From Citrobacter amalonaticus Y19 (GTDB taxonomy: Bacteria; Pseudomonadota; Gammaproteobacteria; Enterobacterales; Enterobacteriaceae): a stretch of DNA of 64,000 nucleotides. The notes under the pieces are model-generated. The model made no database searches. It saw only the letters and a program-made list of their open reading frames with translations, and was not told the DNA's origin. Below are positions 1 to 8,705 of this stretch, one piece after another; position 1 is the first letter of the stretch; each line of letters opens with the position of its first letter. Location of the stretch: NCBI RefSeq assembly GCF_000981805.1, contig NZ_CP011132.1:186001-250000 (forward strand). The letters run 5' to 3'. The translations under genes and the position numbers were made by a program.

Positions 1-1124
1 TCGCAGGCCATCACGTCCTGATAACAGGTGACGGTTTTCGCGTCGGTGAAGAAAATCCCGAACATGCCGCCAACGTGGTTAACGACCAGCGGGATTGCGG
101 TGTCCTGTGCCGCTTCCAGCAGACCTTCCGCCAGGCGCGTCGTCAGGTCATCCAGCGTTTCGTGAATGCCCGGCTGCGCCACTTCAGTCAGACAGGCAAA
201 ACCTGCCGCCATCGCAATCGGGTTGCCGGAGAGGGTGCCAGCCTGATAGACCGGGCCAGTCGGCGCCAGCGCGTCCATCACGTCGCGACGACCGCCAAAC
301 GCGCCCACAGGCATCCCGCCGCCGATGATTTTGCCCAGGCAGGTCAAATCGGGTACCACGTTGTAGTAGTCCTGTGCGCCTGCCAGCGCGACGCGAAAGC
401 CGGTCATCACTTCGTCGATAATCAGCAGCGCGCCGAACTCATCGCACAGCGCACGCAGACCCGGCAGGAATTCCGGCAGCGGCGGGATGCAGTTCATGTT
501 ACCTGCGACCGGTTCAACGATGATGCAGGCAATCTCCTGTGGGAACTGCTCGAACGCCGCGCGCACGGAATTGAGATCGTTATAGGTGCAGGTCAGAGTG
601 TGCTTCGCGAAATCTGCCGGTACGCCCGGAGAGTTCGGCTGACCCAGCGTCAGCGCGCCGGAACCCGCTTTGACCAGCAGGCAGTCCGCATGACCGTGGT
701 AGCAACCTTCAAATTTGATTATCTTATCGCGGCCGGTGAAGCCGCGCGCCAGACGAATGGCGCTCATGGTCGCTTCGGTACCGGAGTTGACCATTCGCAC
801 CATGTCCATCGTCGGCACCAGTTCGGTCACCAGTTCCGCCATTTTGACTTCCATCTCGGTCGGCGCGCCGAAGCTTAAGCCCCGTGCGGCCGCTTCAATC
901 ACCGCGTTGCGGATTGCCGGATGGTTGTGACCCAGCACCATCGGTCCCCAGGAGCCGACGTAATCGATATAGGCTTTACCATCGACATCGTACAGATACG
1001 CGCCGTCCGCTTTTTCGATAAACAGCGGAGTACCACCCACGCCAGTAAAGGCGCGAACAGGGGAGTTAACGCCGCCGGGGATTAGCTCGCGTGCTGCGCT
1101 GTAGAGGTTTTCAGACTTACTCAT
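1..1124 (-). CDS. hemL: Glutamate-1-semialdehyde 2,1-aminomutase, 3' end cut by window edge
   Basis: PLP enzyme that converts glutamate-1-semialdehyde to 5-aminolevulinate, the second step of the C5 route to haem. The start codon and the first 374 codons are present. The E. coli protein is 426 residues, so about 52 C-terminal residues lie beyond base 1. The start MSKSENLYSAARELIPGG is typical of the family. The PLP lysine in the motif CLGKIIGGGMPVG falls at residue 265, the same number as in E. coli. The gene is divergent from clcA, with 168 bp between them. The family assignment is secure; only the C-terminus is unseen. Confidence 0.97.
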   Translation of the reverse strand, partial: MSKSENLYSAARELIPGGVNSPVRAFTGVGGTPLFIEKADGAYLYDVDGKAYIDYVGSWGPMVLGHNHPAIRNAVIEAAARGLSFGAPTEMEVKMAELVTELVPTMDMVRMVNSGTEATMSAIRLARGFTGRDKIIKFEGCYHGHADCLLVKAGSGALTLGQPNSPGVPADFAKHTLTCTYNDLNSVRAAFEQFPQEIACIIVEPVAGNMNCIPPLPEFLPGLRALCDEFGALLIIDEVMTGFRVALAGAQDYYNVVPDLTCLGKIIGGGMPVGAFGGRRDVMDALAPTGPVYQAGTLSGNPIAMAAGFACLTEVAQPGIHETLDDLTTRLAEGLLEAAQDTAIPLVVNHVGGMFGIFFTDAKTVTCYQDVMAC

Positions 1125-1292
1125 GGATGGGTTCCTGGTTCGTAGAAAAAGTGAATGGTCGCTATTCTAGTTATTCAGAGAAGGTTATGAAAGTTTTGCG
1201 CATTTGAAACAGTACGATTTGCAGGGGATTTTCCGGGAAGAGGCGAGTACAATGCCGCCTCTGCATTTGTATTACCAATTAATGATCATCTG

Positions 1293-2714
1293 ATGAAGAC
1301 AGAAACTCCCTCTTTTGAAGCACAGCAAATTGTGCGCTTACGGCGCAGGGACCAAATCCGTCGGCTGTTGGAACGGGATAAAACGCCGCTGGCGATCTTA
1401 ATGATGGCGGCAGTGGTGGGGACGCTCACCGGTCTGGCGGGCGTGGCGTTCGAAAAAGCGGTGAGCTGGGTGCAAAACCTGCGTATCAGTGCGCTGGTGA
1501 ATGTGGCCGATCATCCGCTTCTGCTCTGGCCGCTGGCGTTTATTCTCTCCGCATTACTGGCGATGGTCGGCTATTTTCTGGTGCGTAAATTTGCGCCGGA
1601 AGCCGGTGGATCGGGGATCCCGGAGATTGAAGGGGCACTGGAAGAGCTTCGCCCCGTTCGCTGGTGGCGCGTGTTGCCGGTTAAGTTTATCGGTGGGATG
1701 GGCACGCTGGGTGCGGGGATGGTGCTGGGTCGCGAAGGGCCGACGGTACAAATCGGCGGGAATATAGGTCGTATGGTGCTGGATATCTTCCGCATGCGCA
1801 GCGCCGAAGCGCGACATACCCTGTTGGCTACCGGGGCGGCAGCGGGGCTCTCAGCCGCCTTCAACGCACCGCTGGCGGGGATTCTGTTTATCATCGAGGA
1901 GATGCGCCCGCAGTTTCGCTATAACCTTATCTCGATCAAAGCCGTTTTCACCGGTGTGATCATGTCGAGCATTGTTTTTCGCATTTTCAATGGCGAATCG
2001 CCGATCATCGAAGTGGGAAAACTGTCCAACGCGCCGGTCAATACGCTGTGGCTATACCTGATCCTCGGGATGATTTTCGGCTGCGTGGGGCCGGTCTTCA
2101 ATAAGCTCGTGCTGGATACCCAGGACAGGTTCCAGCGTTTTCATCACGGGAATATCACCAAATGGGTGCTCATGGGCGGGGCGATTGGCGGTCTGTGCGG
2201 CATTCTGGGGCTGATTGAACCCGCGGCGGCGGGCGGTGGTTTTAACCTTATCCCGATTGCGGCGGCGGGCAATTTTAGCGTCGGGCTGCTGCTGTTTATC
2301 TTTATCACACGGGTGATAACCACCTTGCTCTGTTTCTCTTCTGGTGCGCCGGGCGGGATCTTTGCCCCAATGCTGGCATTGGGCACGCTGTTGGGGACGG
2401 CCTTTGGTATGGCGGCGGCAGCCGGTTTTCCGCATTATCAGCTTGAGGCCGGGACGTTCGCCATCGCCGGAATGGGCGCACTGCTGGCGGCGTCGGTGCG
2501 CGCGCCGTTGACCGGGATTGTGCTGGTGCTGGAGATGACCGATAACTATCAGCTCATTTTGCCAATGATTATTACCTGTCTTGGCGCAACACTATTGGCA
2601 CAATTCCTGGGCGGAAAACCGCTATACTCCACTATTCTTGCCCGCACGCTGGCGAAGCAGGAAGCGGAGCAGGCGGCAAAAAGTCAGACGACCACCGCTG
2701 GCGAGAATACTTGA
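1293..2714 (+). CDS. clcA: H+/Cl- exchange transporter ClcA
   Basis: Inner-membrane CLC antiporter that exchanges two chloride ions for one proton and supports extreme acid resistance. Its 473 residues equal the E. coli length. The selectivity-filter motifs GSGIP, GREGP and GGIFAP are present. The gating glutamate E148, the proton glutamate E203 and the chloride-coordinating Y445 all fall at E. coli numbering when counted from the ATG at 1293. Many hydrophobic helices run through the protein, as expected. It is followed after 81 bp by erpA on the same strand. Confidence 0.97.
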   Translation: MKTETPSFEAQQIVRLRRRDQIRRLLERDKTPLAILMMAAVVGTLTGLAGVAFEKAVSWVQNLRISALVNVADHPLLLWPLAFILSALLAMVGYFLVRKFAPEAGGSGIPEIEGALEELRPVRWWRVLPVKFIGGMGTLGAGMVLGREGPTVQIGGNIGRMVLDIFRMRSAEARHTLLATGAAAGLSAAFNAPLAGILFIIEEMRPQFRYNLISIKAVFTGVIMSSIVFRIFNGESPIIEVGKLSNAPVNTLWLYLILGMIFGCVGPVFNKLVLDTQDRFQRFHHGNITKWVLMGGAIGGLCGILGLIEPAAAGGGFNLIPIAAAGNFSVGLLLFIFITRVITTLLCFSSGAPGGIFAPMLALGTLLGTAFGMAAAAGFPHYQLEAGTFAIAGMGALLAASVRAPLTGIVLVLEMTDNYQLILPMIITCLGATLLAQFLGGKPLYSTILARTLAKQEAEQAAKSQTTTAGENT

Positions 2715-2795
2715 ATGAAATACCAGGGTATTAGATAATGGCGTTAATATTGGGTCAGAATTTGCCCAATTGCCGATGTCGTTTGGAGCAAAAAT

Positions 2796-3140
2796 ATGAG
2801 TGATGACGTAGCGCTGCCACTGCAATTTACTGAAGCAGCAGCCAATAAAGTAAAAAGCCTGATCGCTGACGAAGAAAACCCGAACCTGAAACTGCGTGTG
2901 TATATCACCGGGGGAGGATGCAGCGGTTTCCAGTATGGTTTTACCTTTGATGATCAAATCAACGAAGGCGATATGACTATCGAGAAACAGGGCGTTGGCC
3001 TGGTGGTTGACCCAATGAGCCTGCAGTATCTGGTCGGCGGCTCCGTTGACTACACCGAAGGTCTGGAAGGTTCCCGCTTCGTAGTCACCAACCCGAATGC
3101 GAAAAGCACCTGCGGGTGTGGTTCTTCCTTCAGCATCTGA
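2796..3140 (+). CDS. erpA: Iron-sulfur cluster insertion protein ErpA
   Basis: A-type Fe-S carrier that delivers clusters to apo-proteins, including the IspG/IspH isoprenoid enzymes, and is essential under respiratory conditions in E. coli. It has 114 residues, the family length. The three cluster cysteines are visible: C42 in GGGCSGF and the pair in the C-terminal CGCGSSFSI. The ATG at 2796 follows a GGAGC ribosome-binding site. A BIME repeat separates it from the convergent yadS. Confidence 0.97.
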   Translation: MSDDVALPLQFTEAAANKVKSLIADEENPNLKLRVYITGGGCSGFQYGFTFDDQINEGDMTIEKQGVGLVVDPMSLQYLVGGSVDYTEGLEGSRFVVTNPNAKSTCGCGSSFSI

Positions 3141-3153
3141 TTGCTATCTGTCA

Positions 3154-3236
3154 TGCCGGATGACGGCATAAATGCCTTATCCGGCCTACGGTGCTGTTCT
3201 GTTGTAGGCCCGATAAGCGCAGTGCCATCGGGCAAA
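3154..3236. repeat. REP/BIME element between erpA and yadS
   Basis: Two inverted REP units face each other. The first runs from TGCCGGATGACGGC to CCTTATCCGGCCTA and the second from GTAGGCCCGATAAGC to GCCATCGGGCA. This is the bacterial interspersed mosaic element typical of enterics. It lies between the convergent genes erpA and yadS, where such elements often stabilise 3' ends and bind gyrase or IHF (established for E. coli, not shown here). Confidence 0.9.
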
Positions 3237-3242
3237 ATCAAG

Positions 3243-3866
3243 TCAACGTCCATTCTCATCCAGCGCAAACGTCGGCAGCTTCAGATGCCAACGGATTGCC
3301 GCGAGGCGAATCACCAGCGTCACAACCATCCCCAACATACTGGCGGCTTCTAATGGCATCGAGAAGGTGTAATGTGCGGTGGCATGGACGATGCCGCCGA
3401 TAATACAGGCCGTCGCGTAGATTTCCGTACGCAGGATCATCGGGATTTCCCGCGCCAGCACATCGCGAATGATACCGCCGCCCACGCCGGTAATCACGCC
3501 CATACAGATAGCCACCAGCGGGCCGGTCCCCGCAATAAACGCTTTGTTGACGCCGATACCCACAAAGACCGCCAGGCCGACGGCGTCCAGCACCGGCAGC
3601 ATCCATTTGGGTAAGCGTCTGGGCTGACGCACCAGCAGGATTGTCAGCATGCTCGTGACCATCGCCACCACCAGATCGGTAGGGTCTTTGACCCAGAAAA
3701 CGGGCCCGTTATCTAATGCCATATCGCGGATCGTCCCACCGCCCACAGCGGTAACCACGCCCAATACCAGCACGCCAAACGGGTCCATACGCAGTTTTCC
3801 GGCGAGTAACACGCCAGAGATGGCAAATACCGCGGTACCTACAATATCCAGCCAATAGACGAGCAT
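3243..3866 (-). CDS. yadS: Inner-membrane protein YadS, UPF0126/TRIC-like family
   Basis: Small polytopic membrane protein of the UPF0126 (trimeric intracellular cation channel-like) family. Its biological role in enterics is not established; bacterial relatives have been described as cation or glycine channels. Two internally similar halves each carry a GVVTAVGGGTIRD-type motif (GVITGVGGGIIRD in the second), which reflects the tandem three-helix repeats of the family. I chose the ATG at 3866 (207 residues, E. coli length), preceded by GAGG eight bases upstream. An in-frame TTG two codons earlier is less likely. Confidence 0.92.
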   Translation of the reverse strand: MLVYWLDIVGTAVFAISGVLLAGKLRMDPFGVLVLGVVTAVGGGTIRDMALDNGPVFWVKDPTDLVVAMVTSMLTILLVRQPRRLPKWMLPVLDAVGLAVFVGIGVNKAFIAGTGPLVAICMGVITGVGGGIIRDVLAREIPMILRTEIYATACIIGGIVHATAHYTFSMPLEAASMLGMVVTLVIRLAAIRWHLKLPTFALDENGR

Positions 3867-3903
3867 TCTCAAAACCTCACAACAAACCTGGTGGGGGCAG
3901 ACG

Positions 3904-4704
3904 CTAATTCATCTGTGAAAGCGCATTACAGAGTTGTTTTGCGGCGAGGATAATACGCGGGCTTGCGCGTTCAAACCAGTCACTGGTGAGGGGAATGACC
4001 GGAATTTGTAGCTGATCACCCCAGTATTGCTTAATTTTGAGAATTTCCCCCGCATTTCCGGCAACAACGATCGCCTGCGGCGCGCGCGCCAGCACCTGTT
4101 CGCGACTGACCTGCGGCCAGGGAACCCGGCTGCCGGCAAAGATGTTTTCCCCGCCGCAGAGCTCAATAACCTCATTTTGAATTGATCCTTTTCCGCTGGT
4201 AAAGGGAGGATTGATGCCAAACTGCAAAAACACGCGTTTTTTCGCTTTGCCCGCATACTGAGATTTTAGCTGTGAATAGTCGTCCAGCAAGGTTTGCGCG
4301 GCGCGCGTTGCCACTTCAGGATGCGGGCTAAAGGCGGCCAGTTTCTGCAACGTGTCAGCAATCTGCTCGATAGTGACGGCATCAATCCACATGACCTTGA
4401 TACCCAGCGAGGTGAGTTGATTCACCTGCCGTTCGGCATTGCCGCCGCGCCAGGCGAGAACCAGATCCGGCTTCAGCGCCACAATCCGTTCCAGATTCAT
4501 GCCTTGCCAGGTCGAGACCTGTTCAATGCGTTGTGCCTGCGGCGGATAGTCAGAATAGCTGCTGACGCCAACGGGCGTGATACCGGCGGCAAAGGCGAGT
4601 TCCGTATTGGCAGGAGAAAGTGAAATCACGCGAGGCGCGGCATGCAGCCACGCCGGAAGGGCTAACAGCAGGGCGACAAGCGCCCTGGAGAGGGATTTAG
4701 CCAT
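3904..4704 (-). CDS. btuF: Periplasmic vitamin B12-binding protein BtuF
   Basis: Periplasmic solute-binding protein that hands cobalamin to the BtuCD ABC importer. It is 266 residues long, like E. coli BtuF. A Sec signal peptide of about 22 residues ends near LPAWLHA. The class III binding-protein fold is indicated by the VSSYSDYPPQAQ and DLVLAWRGG motifs. Its start overlaps the end of mtnN by 8 bp, so the two are probably co-transcribed and translationally coupled. btuC and btuD are not in this window, as in E. coli. Confidence 0.95.
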   Translation of the reverse strand: MAKSLSRALVALLLALPAWLHAAPRVISLSPANTELAFAAGITPVGVSSYSDYPPQAQRIEQVSTWQGMNLERIVALKPDLVLAWRGGNAERQVNQLTSLGIKVMWIDAVTIEQIADTLQKLAAFSPHPEVATRAAQTLLDDYSQLKSQYAGKAKKRVFLQFGINPPFTSGKGSIQNEVIELCGGENIFAGSRVPWPQVSREQVLARAPQAIVVAGNAGEILKIKQYWGDQLQIPVIPLTSDWFERASPRIILAAKQLCNALSQMN

Positions 4705-5395
4705 GCGCCAGTTTCTGTACCAGCGATTCGACCATCAGCGTGGATTGTTTCGCGGCAACGGCCAGGAACTCATCAAAGCTGAGATGGGACTGCTGATCGG
4801 CGACGTCAGAGATCGCGCGGACCACGACAAACGGCACCTTGAAGTTATGGCAAACGTGGGCAATCGCGGTGGCTTCCATTTCAACGGCAATTGCCTGTGG
4901 GAAGTTATGCTGGATTTTGGCCAGACCCACGGAACCGTTGATAAAGGCATCGCCGCTGACAATCAGACCACGTACCGCATTCAGGTTCAGCTTCGCAATG
5001 CAGGATTCCGCTGCGGCAATCAGTTTTTCATCGGCTTTAAAGCCAGCCGGGCAGCCCGGCAGTTGGCCGAACTCATAACCGAATGCGGTGACGTCAGCGT
5101 CGTGATAGCGCGCTTCATCAGAGACCACAATGTCGCCCACTTTCAGGGTCGGTGCGAGACCGCCTGCGGAACCGGTGTTAATAATGACGTCCGGCTTGCA
5201 GCGTTCGAGCAGCAGCGTGGCGCCCAGCGCCGCAGCGACTTTACCAATACCGGATTTCAGCAGCGCAACGTCGGTTCCGTTTAGCTGACCGGTGTAAATT
5301 TCGCAACCGCCCAGGGTGAGAGTTTGACGGTTTTCGATTTTGTCACGCAGCAGCGTAACCTCTTCTTCCATTGCACCAATGATGCCGATTTTCAT
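4697..5395 (-). CDS. mtnN: 5'-methylthioadenosine/S-adenosylhomocysteine nucleosidase
   Basis: Cleaves methylthioadenosine and S-adenosylhomocysteine (and 5'-deoxyadenosine), feeding methionine salvage and the LuxS/AI-2 branch. It has 232 residues, the family length. The catalytic acid E12 (in IIGAMEEEV), the substrate-binding glutamate in VEMEATAIA and the catalytic aspartate in RAISDVAD are all present. The gene lies upstream of btuF with an 8-bp overlap and is divergent from dgt. Confidence 0.97.
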   Translation of the reverse strand: MKIGIIGAMEEEVTLLRDKIENRQTLTLGGCEIYTGQLNGTDVALLKSGIGKVAAALGATLLLERCKPDVIINTGSAGGLAPTLKVGDIVVSDEARYHDADVTAFGYEFGQLPGCPAGFKADEKLIAAAESCIAKLNLNAVRGLIVSGDAFINGSVGLAKIQHNFPQAIAVEMEATAIAHVCHNFKVPFVVVRAISDVADQQSHLSFDEFLAVAAKQSTLMVESLVQKLAHG

Positions 5396-5477
5396 AGATT
5401 TACTCGCGCCAGGTGAGATTTAAAGGCATAGTCTATCATGCGCTTAAGGCGAAGTGCATTCTCACGCGGGAGAGGAC

Positions 5478-6995
5478 ATGTCACAGATTGATTTCCGGAA
5501 AAAAATAAACTGGCACCGTCGTTTTCGTTCTCCGCAAGGGGTAAAAACCGAGCATGAGATCCTGCGCATTTTTGAAAGCGATCGCGGGCGCATTATTAAC
5601 TCTCCGGCGATCCGTCGCCTGCAACAAAAAACCCAGGTGTTCCCCCTTGAGCGTAATGCCGCCGTGCGTACGCGTCTTACCCATTCGATGGAAGTTCAGC
5701 AGGTGGGACGCTATATCGCCAAAGAGGTCTTAAGCCGCCTCAAAGAACAGAAATTGCTGGAACAATACGGCCTGGATGAGTTGACGGGACCGTTTGAGAG
5801 CATCGTCGAAATGTCCTGCCTGATGCATGATATTGGCAACCCGCCGTTTGGTCATTTTGGCGAGGCGGCGATCAATGACTGGTTTCGCCAGCGCCTGCAT
5901 CCGGCGGATGCGGAAAGCCAACCCTTAACGGAAGATCGTTGTATTGTGGCGACGCTGCGCCTGCGCGAAGGCGAGGAGTCGCTGAACGATATCCGGCGTA
6001 AAGTACGCCAGGATTTGTGTCATTTCGAAGGAAATGCGCAGGGGATTCGGCTGGTACACACGCTGATGCGGATGAACCTGACCTGGGCCCAGGTCGGTGG
6101 GATCTTAAAATATACCCGTCCGGCGTGGTGGCGGGGAGACACGCCCGCGACGCACAACTATTTAATGAAAAAACCGGGCTATTACCTTTCTGAAGAACCG
6201 TATATTGAGAGGTTACGTAAAGAACTGGATCTCGCCGTTTACAGTCGCTTTCCGTTAACCTGGATAATGGAAGCCGCCGACGATATCTCTTATTGCGTGG
6301 CCGATCTGGAAGATGCTGTAGAAAAAAGAATTTTCAGCGTTGAGCAACTCTATCATCATTTGCATGAGGCCTGGGGGCAGCATGAGAAAGGTTCACTCTT
6401 TGCGCAGGTTGTCGAAAATGCCTGGGATAAATCACGCGCAAATTATCTGAGTCGCAGCACTGAAGATCAGTTTTTCATGTATTTGCGGGTGAATACGCTT
6501 AATAAACTGGTGCCTTATGCCGCGCAGCGTTTTATTGATAACCTGGGGCAAATCTTCGACGGCAGGTTTAATCAGGCGTTGCTGGAAGATGGCAGCAGCT
6601 TTAGCCGGTTGCTGAAGATCTATAAAAATGTTGCAATGAAGCATGTATTTAGCCATCCGGATGTGGAACAGCTCGAATTACAGGGTTATCGGGTGATCAG
6701 TGGCTTACTCGATATCTACCGTCCCTTATTAAGCCTGCCGCTTGCGGATTTCAGTGAATTAGTGGAAAACGAGCGCCTGCAGCGCTTTCCTATCGAATCG
6801 CGCTTATTTCAGAAACTGTCAACGCGTCACCGACTGGCCTATGTGGAGGCCGTGGGTAAATTAACGTCAGATTCACCTGAATATCCTGTGCTGGAATATT
6901 ATTACCGCTGCCGGCTGATCCAGGATTATATCAGCGGCATGACCGACCTCTATGCATGGGATGAATATCGTCGCCTGATGGCGGTTGAACAATAA
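5478..6995 (+). CDS. dgt: Deoxyguanosinetriphosphate triphosphohydrolase
   Basis: HD-domain hydrolase that releases triphosphate from dGTP and so controls dGTP pools and phage susceptibility. I chose the ATG at 5478 (505 residues, identical to E. coli) because AGAGGA sits just upstream; an earlier in-frame start at 5454 would add eight unsupported residues. The HD signature residues are seen in RTRLTHSMEV and in CLMHDIGNPPFGH. The gene stands alone between the divergent mtnN and the separately regulated degP. Confidence 0.96.
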   Translation: MSQIDFRKKINWHRRFRSPQGVKTEHEILRIFESDRGRIINSPAIRRLQQKTQVFPLERNAAVRTRLTHSMEVQQVGRYIAKEVLSRLKEQKLLEQYGLDELTGPFESIVEMSCLMHDIGNPPFGHFGEAAINDWFRQRLHPADAESQPLTEDRCIVATLRLREGEESLNDIRRKVRQDLCHFEGNAQGIRLVHTLMRMNLTWAQVGGILKYTRPAWWRGDTPATHNYLMKKPGYYLSEEPYIERLRKELDLAVYSRFPLTWIMEAADDISYCVADLEDAVEKRIFSVEQLYHHLHEAWGQHEKGSLFAQVVENAWDKSRANYLSRSTEDQFFMYLRVNTLNKLVPYAAQRFIDNLGQIFDGRFNQALLEDGSSFSRLLKIYKNVAMKHVFSHPDVEQLELQGYRVISGLLDIYRPLLSLPLADFSELVENERLQRFPIESRLFQKLSTRHRLAYVEAVGKLTSDSPEYPVLEYYYRCRLIQDYISGMTDLYAWDEYRRLMAVEQ

Positions 6996-7051
6996 GCTGA
7001 GTTTTGTAAAGACGGACAATAAATTTTTACCTTTTCCATAAACTTCTGTCC

Positions 7052-7079
7052 GGAACTTAGCGCTATAAAATGAATCTGA
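7052..7079 (+). promoter_or_regulatory. Sigma-E promoter of degP
   Basis: A -35 element GGAACTT at 7052-7058 and a -10 element TCTGA at 7075-7079 are separated by 16 bp, which matches the extracytoplasmic sigma-E consensus (GGAACTT, about 16 bp, TCTGA). The start codon of degP is 46 bp downstream. degP is a known sigma-E and Cpx target in E. coli. A GTAAAGACGGACAATAAA stretch upstream could hold a degenerate CpxR site, but I cannot support that firmly. Confidence 0.85.
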
Positions 7080-7124
7080 CGTACACAGCAATTTTGCGTT
7101 ATCTGTTAATTGAGATTGAGACAC

Positions 7125-8555
7125 ATGAAAAAAACCACATTAGCAATGAGTGCACTGGCTCTGAGTTTAGGTCTGGCGTTATCCCCGCTTTCTGCAACGG
7201 CAGCTGAAACTGCATCAGCCACGACCGCACAGCAGATGCCAAGTCTGGCGCCGATGCTCGAAAAAGTGATGCCATCGGTGGTCAGCATTAACGTGGAAGG
7301 TAGCACAACCGTCAATACGCCGCGTATGCCGCGTAATTTCCAGCAGTTCTTTGGTGATGATTCCCCGTTCTGCCAGGACGGTTCACCGTTCCAGAGCTCG
7401 CCATTCTGTCAGGGCGGCGGTATGCAGGGCGGTAACGGCGGCGGCCAGCAGCAGAAGTTCATGGCGCTGGGTTCCGGTGTCATTATTGATGCTGCGAAAG
7501 GCTATGTCGTCACCAACAACCACGTGGTGGATAACGCCACGGTGATTAAGGTTCAACTGAGCGATGGCCGTAAATTCGACGCGAAAATCGTCGGCAAAGA
7601 CCCGCGTTCTGATATCGCGCTGATCCAGATTCAGGATCCGAAAAACCTGACGGCGATTAAACTGGCTGATTCCGACGCGCTGCGCGTGGGGGATTACACC
7701 GTCGCTATCGGTAACCCGTTTGGTCTGGGCGAGACGGTAACCTCCGGTATTGTCTCTGCGCTGGGGCGTAGCGGCCTGAATGCGCAAAACTATGAAAACT
7801 TCATCCAGACCGATGCGGCGATCAACCGGGGTAACTCCGGCGGGGCGTTGGTTAACCTGAACGGCGAGCTGATCGGTATTAACACGGCGATCCTTGCGCC
7901 GGACGGCGGCAACATCGGTATCGGTTTTGCGATCCCAAGTAATATGGTGAAAAACCTGACCTCCCAGATGGTGGAATTCGGTCAGGTGAAACGCGGTGAA
8001 CTGGGGATCATGGGGACTGAACTGAGCTCCGAACTGGCGAAAGCGATGAAAGTCGACGCTCAGCGCGGCGCGTTTGTCAGCCAGGTCATGCCGAACTCGT
8101 CGGCTTCGAAGGCCGGCATTAAAGCCGGGGATGTGATCACCTCCCTGAACGGTAAACCGATCAGCAGCTTCGCCGCACTGCGTGCGCAGGTGGGCACCAT
8201 GCCGGTGGGCAGCAAAATCACCCTCGGCCTGTTGCGTGACGGTAAGCCGGTTACCGTGAATCTGGAACTGCAGCAGAGCAGCCAGACTCAGGTTGATTCC
8301 AGCTCCATCTTCAGCGGCATTGAAGGGGCTGAAATGAGCAACAAAGGTCAGGATAAAGGCGTCGTGGTGAACAACGTGAAAGCGAACACCCCGGCAGCGC
8401 AGATTGGCCTGAAGAAAGGGGATGTGATTGTTGGCGCTAACCAGCAGCCGGTGAAAAACATCGCTGAACTGCGTAAAATCCTCGACAGCAAACCGTCTGT
8501 CCTGGCGCTGAACATTCAGCGTGGCGACAGCAATATCTACCTGTTGATGCAGTAA
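7125..8555 (+). CDS. degP: Periplasmic serine protease and chaperone DegP
   Basis: Heat-shock protease that degrades or refolds misfolded envelope proteins. A 26-residue signal peptide ends at SATA. The trypsin-like domain carries the catalytic triad motifs TNNHVVDN (His), RSDIALIQI (Asp) and GNSGGALV (Ser), and two PDZ domains follow. The ATG at 7125 gives 476 residues, two more than E. coli; the difference lies in the glycine-rich LA-loop linker around residues 95-105. A TTG five codons upstream is rejected because the ATG fits the signal peptide. A strong terminator follows. Confidence 0.97.
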   Translation: MKKTTLAMSALALSLGLALSPLSATAAETASATTAQQMPSLAPMLEKVMPSVVSINVEGSTTVNTPRMPRNFQQFFGDDSPFCQDGSPFQSSPFCQGGGMQGGNGGGQQQKFMALGSGVIIDAAKGYVVTNNHVVDNATVIKVQLSDGRKFDAKIVGKDPRSDIALIQIQDPKNLTAIKLADSDALRVGDYTVAIGNPFGLGETVTSGIVSALGRSGLNAQNYENFIQTDAAINRGNSGGALVNLNGELIGINTAILAPDGGNIGIGFAIPSNMVKNLTSQMVEFGQVKRGELGIMGTELSSELAKAMKVDAQRGAFVSQVMPNSSASKAGIKAGDVITSLNGKPISSFAALRAQVGTMPVGSKITLGLLRDGKPVTVNLELQQSSQTQVDSSSIFSGIEGAEMSNKGQDKGVVVNNVKANTPAAQIGLKKGDVIVGANQQPVKNIAELRKILDSKPSVLALNIQRGDSNIYLLMQ

Positions 8556-8564
8556 TCTCCCCCG

Positions 8565-8599
8565 AACCCCTTCCTGTAACAGGAAGGGGTTTCTTTTTG
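8565..8599 (+). terminator. Rho-independent terminator of degP
   Basis: A near-perfect hairpin of AACCCCTTCCTG and CAGGAAGGGGTT is followed by TCTTTTT, starting 10 bp after the degP stop codon. Confidence 0.92.
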
Positions 8600-8705
8600 T
8601 GATACTTCCCACAACTCCATACTTCTTCCCTTTGCTTTGTGCATCTGCACAATGTCAGCGTTCACTATCTTCTTTATGCTGGAGCTCTGCTCACAGGAGG
8701 GGTTT

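Noticed and set aside
75..878. A 267-codon frame on the plus strand at the left edge
   Set aside because: It is antisense to hemL, whose catalytic lysine and full N-terminus are intact; the frame shows no recognisable protein.
7383..8612. A 409-codon open frame antisense to degP
   Set aside because: Codon-bias shadow of degP; it also runs through the degP terminator.
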